Below, in pieces: positions 56,687 to 64,000 of a DNA stretch of 64,000 bases; position 1 is the first letter of the stretch, and the number at the start of each line of letters is the position of its first letter. A program made the translations under genes and the position numbers. The notes beneath the pieces were generated by a model. The model was not told where the DNA came from. It was given only the letters and a program-made list of their open reading frames with translations, and ran no database searches. Source of the DNA: Arthrobacter_M sp030063245 (GTDB lineage Bacteria > Actinomycetota > Actinomycetes > Actinomycetales > Micrococcaceae); the NCBI RefSeq assembly GCF_051131705.1, contig NZ_CP180316.1, positions 1,054,001-1,118,000 of the forward strand, in the 5' to 3' direction.

Positions 56687-57255
56687 GTGGCGAAAAAGTC
56701 CAAGGACCCAAGCGCACACCTAAGGCGGGCTCGCAGCAGCCGAAGCGCAAGCCGCAGGTGAAGCCGGTATCGTCATCTGCGGCCCGGATACCGGCTGCTG
56801 TCCCGTGGATTCCGCCGGCGCCCCGGATAACGGTGCACCTGCCGGAGCTGACGGACGCCGAAGAGTCGTCCGGCTTCGCCGCGGTTCCGCTGATCCAGTG
56901 GACCACGGACCCGATGACCTGGCTCGGCGACGGCAGGCCTGTGACCGGAACGGGCGTGCTGCGGCTGAGGGACATCGCGGCGGCGGCCGAGAGCATCGGG
57001 GTGGCTGTGAGGCGGAGCCTGCTTACATCCGGCTCACCGTCCTCGTGAAAATGGTGGGTCTTGCGGCGGACGTACAAACTTGATGCGCGGGATATATCGC
57101 GGTTGCTGCTTGAACTTTCCTCCGCGGAAGAAATCCCGGTGGAGTCCCCTGTGCTGGTCCGCAAGGCAGCGCGGCCGGCGGCAGCGGGGCAGGATTTGCC
57201 GATTCGCTCATTGCACTCCGCGGGGTGGAAGCCGGCCGTGCCTACACGCCACCTT
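56687..57255 (+). pseudogene. Frameshifted uncharacterised gene downstream of VapBC
   Basis: A GTG at 56687 with GGGAG upstream starts VAKKSK; continuing in a second frame gives GPKRTPKAGSQQPKRKPQVKP, then VPLIQWTTDPMTWLGDGRPVTGTGVLRLRDIAAAAESIGV before a stop near 57048. Reading both frames together makes a sensible basic N terminus followed by a WLG(D/E)GR-type domain. That domain reminds me of uncharacterised actinobacterial proteins. A frameshift near 56702-56706 and later breaks make it a likely pseudogene. The right limit is approximate. Confidence 0.45.
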
Positions 57256-57428
57256 TGACCAACAGGCGGCCGACGTGGACGGCATGAAGTTACTCCCCTA
57301 AGTCCGCCCCTTTTAAGGGAGCGCCGCCGCGTTATACGATGGCCGCCGCGGCAGTACGGGCGCTGGGTGCCCGCGGCAGTACGGGCGCTGCGGCTTGTAG
57401 TGTCAGCCCCTGCTGGGATACTGGAAAG
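57256..57428. other. Gap before dxr
   Basis: No gene is seen. GGCAGTACGGGCGCTG occurs twice at about 57349-57390 as a short repeat. The end holds the dxr -10. Confidence 0.55.
57417..57422 (+). promoter_or_regulatory. -10 hexamer GATACT, leaderless dxr
   Basis: GATACT, then GGAAAG, then ATG 57429. The hexamer is one base from TATACT. GGAAAG could also act as a weak ribosome-binding site, but is too close. Confidence 0.5.
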
Positions 57429-58718
57429 ATGCAGAATCATCGGGAACCACACGGCACCGCAACGCGGCAGATTATTCTTCTGGGCTCGACGGGTTCCATC
57501 GGCACGCAGGCATTGGACGTCATTGACGCTGCCCGGCAGGACGACGGGAGCCCGCGCTTTGAGGTTCTGGCGCTCAGCGCGGGCGGGACAAATCAGGAAC
57601 TGCTGGCGCGGCAGGCCGTGCGTTTCCGGCCGGAAGCGGTGGGGATCGCCGCCGGGAATGCCAGCGGCTTTAAAGAGATGCTCGACGGCGTCGCCGATGC
57701 GGCAGGGGTGCGCTGCTATCATCCTCAGATCCTTGTTGGCGCCGACGCCTCGACCAGGATTGCCGGCTGGAAGGACACCTCGGGCCGGCGGGAAGCCGGC
57801 GGCCGCGCCGCCGGTACCGGACAGGCGCAGGGCGGCGCCGTCGTCGTGCTTAATGGCATCACCGGTTCGATCGGGCTGGCGCCGACGTTGGCGGCGCTCA
57901 AATCCGGTGCGCTGCTGGCCCTGGCCAACAAGGAATCGCTGATCGTGGGCGGCCAGCTGGTCAAGGACGCAGCCGGACCCGGGCAGCTGGTGCCGGTGGA
58001 TTCGGAACACTCCGCGCTGGCGCAGTGCCTGCGGTCGGGCAGTGCCGCGGAGGTGGACCGGCTGATCCTCACTGCCTCGGGCGGTCCGTTCCGTGGTATG
58101 GGACGGGAACAGCTGGCCCAGGTCACGCCGGCTCAGGCGCTCAAGCATCCGACCTGGGCGATGGGTCCGATGGTGACCACCAACTCGGCCACGCTGGTGA
58201 ACAAGGGTCTTGAACTGATTGAGGCGCATCTGCTTTTTGACATCCCGCTGAACCGGATCGACGTCGTCGTGCATCCGCAGTCAGTGGTGCACTCGATGGT
58301 GCAGTTCACGGACGGTTCCACGATCGCGCAATGCTCGCCGCCGGATATGCGGCTGCCGATCGCGCTGGGGCTGGGCTGGCCGGACCGGGTCCCGGGGGCG
58401 GCGAAGTCCTGCGACTGGACCAAGGCGGCCAGTTGGACGTTTGAACCATTGGATGCGGCGGCGTTCCCGGCCGTTGACCTCGCCAAGGACGCCGCGCAGA
58501 GGGCCAGCACGTTCCCCGCCGTTTACAACGCCGCGAATGAGGAAGCCGTGCATGCCTTCCATGCCGGACGGATCGGTTTCCTCAATATTGTCGACACTAT
58601 TGAGGAGGTCCTCAGCGAGCATTCAGCGCATTCGCAGCTCACGCTCGAATCCGTGCTGGATGCTGAGCAGTGGGCACGGACCCGCAGCATCGAGCGTTTA
58701 GCTCTCATCAGCCGATAG
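57429..58718 (+). CDS. dxr: 1-deoxy-D-xylulose 5-phosphate reductoisomerase
   Basis: A 429-residue enzyme of the non-mevalonate isoprenoid pathway, making MEP with NADPH. The NADPH site ILLGSTGSIGTQALDVID, NKESLIVGGQLV, the metal/substrate motif PVDSEHSALAQCLR, and VVHPQSVVHSMVQF are all present, as is the C-terminal helical domain. ATG 57429 (MQNHREPHG) gives the family length; a frame opening at 57339 is an upstream extension. It is followed after 19 bp by the site-2 protease. Confidence 0.97.
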   Translation: MQNHREPHGTATRQIILLGSTGSIGTQALDVIDAARQDDGSPRFEVLALSAGGTNQELLARQAVRFRPEAVGIAAGNASGFKEMLDGVADAAGVRCYHPQILVGADASTRIAGWKDTSGRREAGGRAAGTGQAQGGAVVVLNGITGSIGLAPTLAALKSGALLALANKESLIVGGQLVKDAAGPGQLVPVDSEHSALAQCLRSGSAAEVDRLILTASGGPFRGMGREQLAQVTPAQALKHPTWAMGPMVTTNSATLVNKGLELIEAHLLFDIPLNRIDVVVHPQSVVHSMVQFTDGSTIAQCSPPDMRLPIALGLGWPDRVPGAAKSCDWTKAASWTFEPLDAAAFPAVDLAKDAAQRASTFPAVYNAANEEAVHAFHAGRIGFLNIVDTIEEVLSEHSAHSQLTLESVLDAEQWARTRSIERLALISR

Positions 58719-58737
58719 GCGAGCCGGAAAGATTATT

Positions 58738-60066
58738 GTGACAGTTTTGCTCTTCATCCTGGGCGTCATCTTCGTGGCCGTGGGCGTTGCCGTGTCCATT
58801 GCGCTGCACGAAGTGGGACACCTTGTGCCCGCCAAGCTCTTCAAAGTCCGCGTCACTAAATACATGATCGGCTTCGGACCCACGCTGTGGTCCAAGAAGA
58901 AGGGCGAGACGGAATACGGGTTTAAGGCCATTCCGGCAGGGGGCTATGTGGCCATGATCGGCATGTACCCGCCAAATCCCGGCGACGGCAGCGTCCGGCC
59001 CTCCAGCACCGGAATGTTCCAGACGCTTGCCACCGAGGCCCGCAGCATTGCTCATGAGGACGTAGGCCCCGGCGACGAAAACCGGATGTTCTATAAGCTG
59101 CCGGTCTGGAAAAAGATCGTCATCATGCTTGGCGGACCATTTATGAACCTGCTGATCGGTGTGGTGCTGACAGCTGTGCTGCTGATGGGCTTCGGTACTC
59201 CGCAGGCGACGACGACGCTGGCCGACGTCAACGCCTGTCAGGTGGCGTATGGGAAGCCGGCGCCGACCGATCTGAGCACGTGCGACAAGACGCCCGCCGC
59301 GGCTGCCGGACTGAAACCCGGTGACGTGATCACCTCCTTCGACGGCAGGACGGTGACCGGTTGGTCCGACATGACGTCGTGGATCCGGGCATCTGCCGGC
59401 AGGGATGTCCCGATTACAGTGCTGCGCGACGGCGGGGAGCTCACGCTGACCATCACTCCGGTGCTGACCGCGCGGCCGGTGACGGACGCCAGCGGCGCCG
59501 TCGTGCTCGACGACAAGGGCCAGGCCGTGACCCAGCAGGTCGGGTTCATCGGCGTGGGACCCACCTCAGAGATGGTGGCCCAGCCGCCCAGCGCGGTGCT
59601 TCCCTCGGTGGGGGACAGCATGGTCAAGATCTCCGGCGTGGTGCTGAATCTGCCACAGCGCCTGGTGGGCGTGGCGAAGGCGGCCTTCAGCAGTGAGCCG
59701 CGCGATCCGAACGGACCCATTTCGATGGTGGGCGTGGGCCGGGTGGCCGGTGAGGTGGCGGCGATGGAGCAGGTTCCGTTGAGCGCACGGATTGCCACGC
59801 TGGTCGGTTTGCTTGCCGGGGTGAACCTGGCCTTGTGTGTGTTCAACCTGATTCCGTTGCTGCCGCTCGACGGCGGCCACGTGGCCGGTGCGCTGTACGA
59901 GGCGGCCCGCCGGCGGGTGGCGAAGCTTTTCGGGCGGAGGGATCCCGGCGCCTTCGACATCGCGAAACTCCTGCCGCTGACCTATGTGGTGGCGTCGCTG
60001 CTGCTGGTGATGGGCGCACTGCTCATGTATGCCGATATCGTCAAGCCGATTAATATCTTCGGTTGA
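58738..60066 (+). CDS. Site-2 (M50) intramembrane metalloprotease, Rip1/RseP-like
   Basis: A 442-residue membrane protease that cleaves anti-sigma factors or similar proteins in the membrane. The zinc site is HEVGH (H24, E25, H28) in the first helix and LPLDGGH (D378) in the later one. A PDZ domain lies between (ALKPGDVITSFDGRTVTGW-like region at about 185-220). FKAIPAGGYVAMIGMYPP is typical of actinobacterial Rip1. The GTG start at 58738 follows dxr closely. The dxr-rip1-ispG order is kept in actinobacteria, though here other genes intervene before ispG. Confidence 0.93.
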   Translation: MTVLLFILGVIFVAVGVAVSIALHEVGHLVPAKLFKVRVTKYMIGFGPTLWSKKKGETEYGFKAIPAGGYVAMIGMYPPNPGDGSVRPSSTGMFQTLATEARSIAHEDVGPGDENRMFYKLPVWKKIVIMLGGPFMNLLIGVVLTAVLLMGFGTPQATTTLADVNACQVAYGKPAPTDLSTCDKTPAAAAGLKPGDVITSFDGRTVTGWSDMTSWIRASAGRDVPITVLRDGGELTLTITPVLTARPVTDASGAVVLDDKGQAVTQQVGFIGVGPTSEMVAQPPSAVLPSVGDSMVKISGVVLNLPQRLVGVAKAAFSSEPRDPNGPISMVGVGRVAGEVAAMEQVPLSARIATLVGLLAGVNLALCVFNLIPLLPLDGGHVAGALYEAARRRVAKLFGRRDPGAFDIAKLLPLTYVVASLLLVMGALLMYADIVKPINIFG

Positions 60067-60227
60067 TCTTGGACCCGTCGATTTACCGTGTCGGCCGCCG
60101 CGTGTGGAGCGAGCCCGCTCGACCCGTGCTAACGGATCACCCGGAGCTCAACCGGGTCTTCCCATTCCGGCCCGCTCAGGATCCTTGACCACATGGTTTG
60201 CTTGTCGCTGACGGACAACGTAGCCAA

Positions 60228-60281
60228 GCATTCCTCTGATAGAAGGCCGGCGTAGCATTCCTCTGATAGAAGGCCGGCGTA
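60228..60281. repeat. 27-bp perfect tandem duplication
   Basis: GCATTCCTCTGATAGAAGGC... occupies 60228-60254 and again 60255-60281 with no mismatch. Confidence 0.95.
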
Positions 60282-60518
60282 GGTCTGCTTCCAGCATGCC
60301 ACATGGATTTCACCAACTGCTGAGCATCCCGGGCGTCTGCCGGGCGGACTCCACTATTCAGATTCATCAGCCTGCCAAACCTCGGCTTCCCGCGCTCAAT
60401 CGACAGCAGGGGTGGCCCATGGCTGAGTTCCAAGGCAGTTGGTGGGTTACGGGGCCGGCTGGCGGGTCCCTTGGCCCCGGGGAGCACAGGTTGATGTTCA
60501 CCTATCAGCCATTAAAGA

Positions 60519-60547
60519 TTGATTTGTTAAAATCATCTGCATATGAT
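60519..60547 (+). promoter_or_regulatory. Sigma-70-like promoter TTGATT-N17-TATGAT of the SatD-like gene
   Basis: The -35 TTGATT (60519-60524), a 17-nt spacer and the -10 TATGAT (60542-60547) are the best consensus promoter of the window. Six bases (TGATTT) then lead to ATG 60554, predicting a leaderless transcript. The surroundings are AT-rich. Confidence 0.75.
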
Positions 60548-60553
60548 TGATTT

Positions 60554-61243
60554 ATGTTTGTCTTGACGATGGACCAGCGTGCCAGCCGACGAGGCCCCGA
60601 TTTGGTTCCCGGTTTGCTGGAGATGCTTCGGGACATCCCCGCCAAGCTGGCGTTCGAGCGCTCGGTGGGTGACGAGGTACAGGGCGTGTTGACGGATCCC
60701 GGCTCAATTATTGAGGTAGTCATGCGCGCGCTCCGCACCGGGCAGTGGTACATCGGGATTGGCGTGGGACCCGTGGACTTGCCGTTGCCCCCCAGCCCAC
60801 GGGAGGCCAGTGGACCGGCGTTCGTGGCCGCGCGCGCCGCGGTGGAGCGGGCCAAGAAAACCGGGGAGCGCGTACCTTTGTCCGTGCAATGGAGCGGAGG
60901 CGGAGCCGCGTCGCATAAATCAGGTTCCTCCGAGCCCGGTCTCGACTCGGCCGACGCTGTCCAGGCCGGATTCCGCCGCGCCGATCCGCAGCAGTTGGCG
61001 GCCTCGGCCGAAGCTGTCCTGGTCCTGACCGGCCGGCTTGTCAGAGGGCGGACGGAAGCCGAATGGCGCATTCTCGATCTGCTTCAGCCCGGAGTGCGGG
61101 GCGGTCAGGCCGCCGTCGCGGAACGGCTCGGAATCAGCCCGCAGGCCGTCAGCAAAGCGGTGTTGCGCTCCGGCTGGCAGGAAGAGCATGCGGGTCGGGC
61201 GGCGGCCGCCGTGCTGCTGAACCTTGTCTCCGATACTCTCTGA
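60554..61243 (+). CDS. SatD-like protein with a C-terminal helix-turn-helix
   Basis: A 229-residue protein. It opens FVLTMDQRASRRGPDLVPGLLEML, then AFERSVGDEVQGVLTDPGSIIEVVMRALR and WYIGIGVGPVDLPLPPSPREASGPAFVAARAAVERA, the pattern of SatD-family proteins as I know it. The C-terminal 60 residues form a helix-turn-helix (WRILDLLQPGVRGGQAAVAERLGISPQAVSKAVL). SatD was named from a streptococcal acid-tolerance operon; the biochemical role is not established. It is preceded by a strong leaderless promoter and followed by a membrane gene, a common pairing. Confidence 0.65.
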   Translation: MFVLTMDQRASRRGPDLVPGLLEMLRDIPAKLAFERSVGDEVQGVLTDPGSIIEVVMRALRTGQWYIGIGVGPVDLPLPPSPREASGPAFVAARAAVERAKKTGERVPLSVQWSGGGAASHKSGSSEPGLDSADAVQAGFRRADPQQLAASAEAVLVLTGRLVRGRTEAEWRILDLLQPGVRGGQAAVAERLGISPQAVSKAVLRSGWQEEHAGRAAAAVLLNLVSDTL

Positions 61244-61272
61244 CACCGTCCTGCCTTCCGGACTTCGGTAAT

Positions 61273-61320
61273 CCTGACTTCCGGCGTTACGGACTTCCGG
61301 CATTCCTGACTTCCGGCATT
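61273..61320. repeat. 16-bp tandem repeat, three copies
   Basis: CCTGACTTCCGGCGTT, ACGGACTTCCGGCATT and CCTGACTTCCGGCATT follow at 61273-61288, 61289-61304 and 61305-61320. A CTGTCAGG end follows. They lie between the SatD-like and membrane genes. Confidence 0.85.
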
Positions 61321-61404
61321 CCTGTCAGGGGCTGACGTTAGGCTGTAGACGACCGGGACGGGATGCCGGTCAGCGAACCTTTTACCGAAAGAGCGGGTAT
61401 CGGA

Positions 61405-61914
61405 ATGCAGGCGCTATGGATCGTGCTGACCGTTCTGACCGCGGTCGGCCTCGGATGGCCGGTCACCACCGGAATGCTCCGGCTGGCACAGGAAGCGGAT
61501 GCCCAGGAGCGGCGTGCCCGGGCCGCGGACGGCCAAGAAGCCGACGGCACCCAGACCGAGCACCACGAAGCAGATGCCCCCGGAGACGAGGGTCTAGCCG
61601 ATGCACCGGCCGGTGGCGATCCCCGTCCCCCTGCCGCGCGGGAAGACCGGCTCTCCGTCGACCGCCCTCCGCCGGGCGTGCTGCGCGGAGGCCTCGTGAT
61701 CGGGCTGCTGGAGCGGGCTGCTGTCGTCATTGCCATCCTCGCCGAACAACCGGTGGCCATTGCCTACATTGTCGCCATCAAAGGACTCGGCCGTTTTCCG
61801 GAGCTTAAACAGAGCCCGGCCGCCAGTGAACGGTTCATCATAGGCACGCTCAGCTCCATGCTGTGGGCCGCTGCGGTGGCGACACTGGCCAAATGGCTCC
61901 TGCTGGGCGGCTGA
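61405..61914 (+). CDS. Membrane protein paired with the SatD-like gene
   Basis: A 169-residue protein with an N-terminal helix (QALWIVLTVLTAVGLGWPVTT), an acidic polar stretch of about 70 residues, and two or three C-terminal helices. The C-terminal segment GLVIGLLERAAVVIAILAEQPVAIAYIVAIKGLGRFPEL followed by IGTLSSMLWAAAVATLAKWLL has the LIGxLER...KxxxRFxEL...IGTLxS arrangement. I recall that arrangement from membrane proteins encoded next to satD genes (DUF3307-like tail), but the N-terminal part of that family is missing here. ATG 61405 is chosen over 61363 because the helix starts there. Function unknown. Confidence 0.6.
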   Translation: MQALWIVLTVLTAVGLGWPVTTGMLRLAQEADAQERRARAADGQEADGTQTEHHEADAPGDEGLADAPAGGDPRPPAAREDRLSVDRPPPGVLRGGLVIGLLERAAVVIAILAEQPVAIAYIVAIKGLGRFPELKQSPAASERFIIGTLSSMLWAAAVATLAKWLLLGG

Positions 61915-61996
61915 TCGGCGGTTGATTCATGCCGCCCCGGCCGGCCCGGTGCGGTGTTTCAATGGCAGCGGTGCTCAAGTCGGCGGCGTGGGCGGA

Positions 61997-62002
61997 TAAG
62001 CT
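61997..62002 (+). promoter_or_regulatory. -10 hexamer TAAGCT, leaderless YciI gene
   Basis: TAAGCT, then GGCTTC, then ATG 62009, the recurring 6-nt spacing. Confidence 0.6.
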
Positions 62003-62008
62003 GGCTTC

Positions 62009-62299
62009 ATGAGCGCTTTTGCAGTGGAATATGTTTACAGCCCCGAATCGGCGGACGTGCGTGACAAGCACCGGCCGGCCCATCGTGCCTGGTTGGCCTC
62101 GCTGGTGGAAGACGGGCGGGTGCTGGCAACAGGCCCCTTCGTCGACGGCACCGGTGCGTTGCTGATCTTCAAGACCGACACTGAGGACGCGCTAAATCGC
62201 CTGCTGACCGATGACCCGTTCAATATTGCCGGCGGAATCGCTGGGCTGAAGGTCACCGAATGGAACCCCATGATGGGTTTGTTGAGCACCAGCTTGTAG
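62009..62299 (+). CDS. YciI-family protein
   Basis: A 96-residue dimeric alpha+beta-barrel protein. FAVEYVYSPESADVRDKHRPAHRAWLASLVEDGRVLATGPFVDGTGALLIFKTDTEDALNRLL is the whole-length YciI pattern with the conserved HRPAHRAWL histidine and GPF turn. Members are small enzymes or ligand-binding proteins of mostly unknown function. It is monocistronic, between the membrane gene and ispG. Confidence 0.88.
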   Translation: MSAFAVEYVYSPESADVRDKHRPAHRAWLASLVEDGRVLATGPFVDGTGALLIFKTDTEDALNRLLTDDPFNIAGGIAGLKVTEWNPMMGLLSTSL

Positions 62300-62427
62300 T
62301 TACCTGGATCCCGTGCTGCGGTCGGGCCACGAAGCCTACAATTGAACTGAACCGCCGCCGTCAAGCCCGGGCGGCACCGGGTTCATATCGAACCAATAGG
62401 TTCACGTAGAACCACAAGGAGTACATT

Positions 62428-63594
62428 TTGACCTCGGTCAGCCTCGGAATGCCGGAAGCACCACCACCCGTCCTTGCCCCCCGGCGTAAGACGCGGCAGA
62501 TCAGGGTCGGTTCAGTCGGCGTTGGCTCGGATTCGCCCATCAGCGTGCAGTCGATGACCACGACCCCCACTACGGACATCAACGCCACTCTCCAGCAAAT
62601 CGCCGAGCTGACGGCGTCCGGCTGTGACATTGTCCGGGTCGCCTGCCCCTCCGCCGATGACGCCGGGGCGCTGCCGATCATCGCCAGGAAGTCCCAGATT
62701 CCGGTCATCGCGGACATCCACTTTCAACCGAAGTACGTTTTCGCCGCCATCGATGCCGGCTGCGCCGCGGTGCGCGTGAATCCAGGAAACATCCGCAAGT
62801 TCGATGACCAGATCAAGGAGATTGCCCAGGCCGCCAAGGACCATGGCACCTCCATCCGGATCGGCGTCAACGCCGGATCCCTCGATCCGCGCCTGATGGA
62901 GAAGTACGGGAAGGCCACACCCGAGGCACTGGTCGAATCAGCCGTCTGGGAAGCATCGTTGTTCGAGGAGCATGACTTCCACGATTTTAAGATCTCCGTC
63001 AAGCACAATGATCCGGTGATTATGGTGCGGGCTTACGAGCTGCTGGCCGAGCGCGGCGATTGGCCGCTGCATCTGGGTGTAACGGAGGCCGGCCCCGCCT
63101 TCCAGGGCACCATCAAGTCCGCCACCGCCTTCGGTGCGCTGCTCGCCAAGGGAATCGGCGATACCATCCGCGTTTCCCTGTCCGCCCCGCCAGTGGAGGA
63201 AATCAAGGTAGGCAACCAGATCCTGCAGTCGCTCAATCTGCGCCCCCGCAAACTCGAAATCGTCTCCTGCCCGTCCTGCGGCCGTGCCCAGGTGGACGTC
63301 TACACTCTGGCCGAGCAGGTAACCGCCGGGCTCGAAGGGATGGAGATTCCACTGCGCGTTGCTGTCATGGGGTGTGTGGTCAATGGGCCCGGCGAGGCCC
63401 GTGAGGCGGACCTGGGGGTAGCTTCCGGAAACGGCAAGGGCCAGATTTTTGTGAAGGGGAAAGTCATTAAAACTGTTCCCGAGGACCAGATTGTTGAGAC
63501 ACTCATTGAAGAGGCGATGAAGATCGCAGAACAGATGGGGGACACCGATGGCGAAGATGCTGTCAAGGGTGGTCCCGTGGTTAGCGTCTCGTAA
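62428..63594 (+). CDS. ispG: 4-hydroxy-3-methylbut-2-enyl diphosphate synthase (HMBPP synthase)
   Basis: A 388-residue [4Fe-4S] enzyme of the non-mevalonate pathway that converts MEcPP to HMBPP. The cluster ligands are C281 and C284 in SCPSCGR and C316 in GCVVNGPGEA. SVQSMTTTPTTDINATLQQI, VACPSADDAGAL and VRVNPGNIR mark the TIM-barrel part. The start is TTG at 62428 with AAGGAG 8 nt upstream. In many actinobacteria ispG directly follows rip1; here it is separated by 2.4 kb. The end overlaps the start of the next gene. Confidence 0.97.
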   Translation: MTSVSLGMPEAPPPVLAPRRKTRQIRVGSVGVGSDSPISVQSMTTTPTTDINATLQQIAELTASGCDIVRVACPSADDAGALPIIARKSQIPVIADIHFQPKYVFAAIDAGCAAVRVNPGNIRKFDDQIKEIAQAAKDHGTSIRIGVNAGSLDPRLMEKYGKATPEALVESAVWEASLFEEHDFHDFKISVKHNDPVIMVRAYELLAERGDWPLHLGVTEAGPAFQGTIKSATAFGALLAKGIGDTIRVSLSAPPVEEIKVGNQILQSLNLRPRKLEIVSCPSCGRAQVDVYTLAEQVTAGLEGMEIPLRVAVMGCVVNGPGEAREADLGVASGNGKGQIFVKGKVIKTVPEDQIVETLIEEAMKIAEQMGDTDGEDAVKGGPVVSVS

Positions 63595-64000
63595 CGGCGG
63601 ATCTCCTGCCGGTGCGGTGCGGGCCCTGGTCCATCAGGACACGGACGCGCTCGGCAGACTGGTTGGGCTTGACCCGGTGGCCAATGTTTTTATGGCGTCC
63701 CAGCTGGAGACGGCGGGGAGCGCCGTCCCGGCGGGGCTTGGTACCGTGGTGCTCGGTTATTTTGAGGACGACGGCGCACTCACGGGCGCCTGCTGGATCG
63801 GTGCCAACGTGGTCCCTGTCCAGGCGACGGCGGTGCAGGCCCGGTTCTTCGGCCAGTGGCTGGCTTCCTCGCAACGGAATATTGCCTCGATTTTTGGCCC
63901 CGCCGAAGCCGTGCTGGGGATCTATGCCGAGTTGAAGTCCGCGGGCGCGAAGGCCGCGGAAATCAGAGCTGATCAGCCGCTCCTGGTCATGGCAGCCGAA
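63548..64000 (+). CDS. GNAT/DUF4081-type acetyltransferase, 5' part (runs off the window)
   Basis: An open frame starts at ATG 63548, overlapping ispG by 47 bp, and stays open to the window edge. It reads MAKMLSRVVPWLASRNGG, then VRALVHQDTDALGRLVGLDPVANVFMASQLETAG and VLGYFEDDGALTGACWIGANVVPV, the N-terminal pattern of DUF4081-containing GNAT proteins that follow ispG in actinobacteria. The catalytic GNAT core lies beyond the edge. A later start such as ATG 63557 or GTG 63569 is possible. Confidence 0.7.
   Translation, partial: MAKMLSRVVPWLASRNGGSPAGAVRALVHQDTDALGRLVGLDPVANVFMASQLETAGSAVPAGLGTVVLGYFEDDGALTGACWIGANVVPVQATAVQARFFGQWLASSQRNIASIFGPAEAVLGIYAELKSAGAKAAEIRADQPLLVMAAE

Larger units (their letters stand above)
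60067..60553. other. 487-bp intergenic region after the site-2 protease
   Basis: Holds a 27-bp tandem repeat (60228-60281) and the promoter of the SatD-like gene. A minus-strand frame (60176-60487) reads through the repeat and looks artefactual. No gene is supported. Confidence 0.6.

Noticed and set aside
60176..60487. 103-residue minus-strand frame with TPAFYQRNA repeats
   Set aside because: The repeat comes from the 27-bp DNA duplication. There is no start signal or family match.

Overview
The window is high-GC DNA from an actinobacterium, most likely of the Micrococcaceae (Arthrobacter-like). The grounds are a SAM-IV-type riboswitch ahead of metY, a DUF222/HNH (13E12-type) endonuclease, the order glyS-dusB-dgt-dnaG-tRNA-Asn, the rpsB-tsf-pyrH-frr-cdsA-DivIVA block, the dxr/site-2 protease/ispG group, and many genes whose -10 hexamer lies exactly 6 nt ahead of the start codon, as in leaderless actinobacterial genes. 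No database search was possible; names rest on motifs and family knowledge.

Layout. 1-8.6 kb: the end of a DeoR-type regulator, a CPBP protease, a glyoxalase-like protein, the riboswitch-controlled metY-metX methionine operon, then an SGNH hydrolase, a GNAT, an ASCH protein, an esterase and a small S4 RNA-binding protein. 9-17 kb: glyS, a second GNAT, a decayed AtoE-type transporter, dusB, dgt, dnaG and tRNA-Asn. 17-28.6 kb: a soluble HtrA-like protease, two small uncharacterised genes, a repeat-bearing DUF222 endonuclease, two MFS transporters, and a membrane/envelope run (Holin-X-like protein, CDP-alcohol phosphatidyltransferase, NIPA/DMT-type transporter, GT4 glycosyltransferase).

28.6-30.5 kb: a G-rich heptamer array split by an intact IS1182-family element. 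30.7-39.6 kb: a CAU tRNA, a DUF4282 protein, a glutaryl-CoA-dehydrogenase-like enzyme, an M23 lipoprotein, then rpsB-tsf-pyrH-frr-cdsA and a DivIVA-domain gene. 39.6-42 kb: relics of two symporters and two small membrane proteins. 42.1-55.6 kb: a branched-chain amino acid (mainly leucine) catabolic block. It has an Lrp-type regulator, BCKDH E1alpha/E1beta/E2, a TetR regulator, methylcrotonyl-CoA-type carboxylase subunits, an acyl-CoA dehydrogenase, 3-oxoacid CoA-transferase A/B, a MaoC hydratase and a CitE-like lyase. The gene content matches the mycobacterial bkd/accA1-accD1/citE region.

55.6-57.3 kb: a VapC relic, an intact VapBC module and a frameshifted pseudogene. 57.4-64 kb: dxr, the site-2 protease, a SatD-like gene with a membrane partner, a YciI protein, ispG, and the start of a GNAT-type gene running off the end.

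The strongest non-gene signals are the fixed -10/start-codon register, the many short tandem duplications of 15-57 bp period (some inside genes), the IS inserted at CTAG in a quadruplex-prone array, and several decayed transporters. I found no CRISPR array, prophage or clearly undescribed multi-gene system. The SatD-like pair is the least understood intact module.
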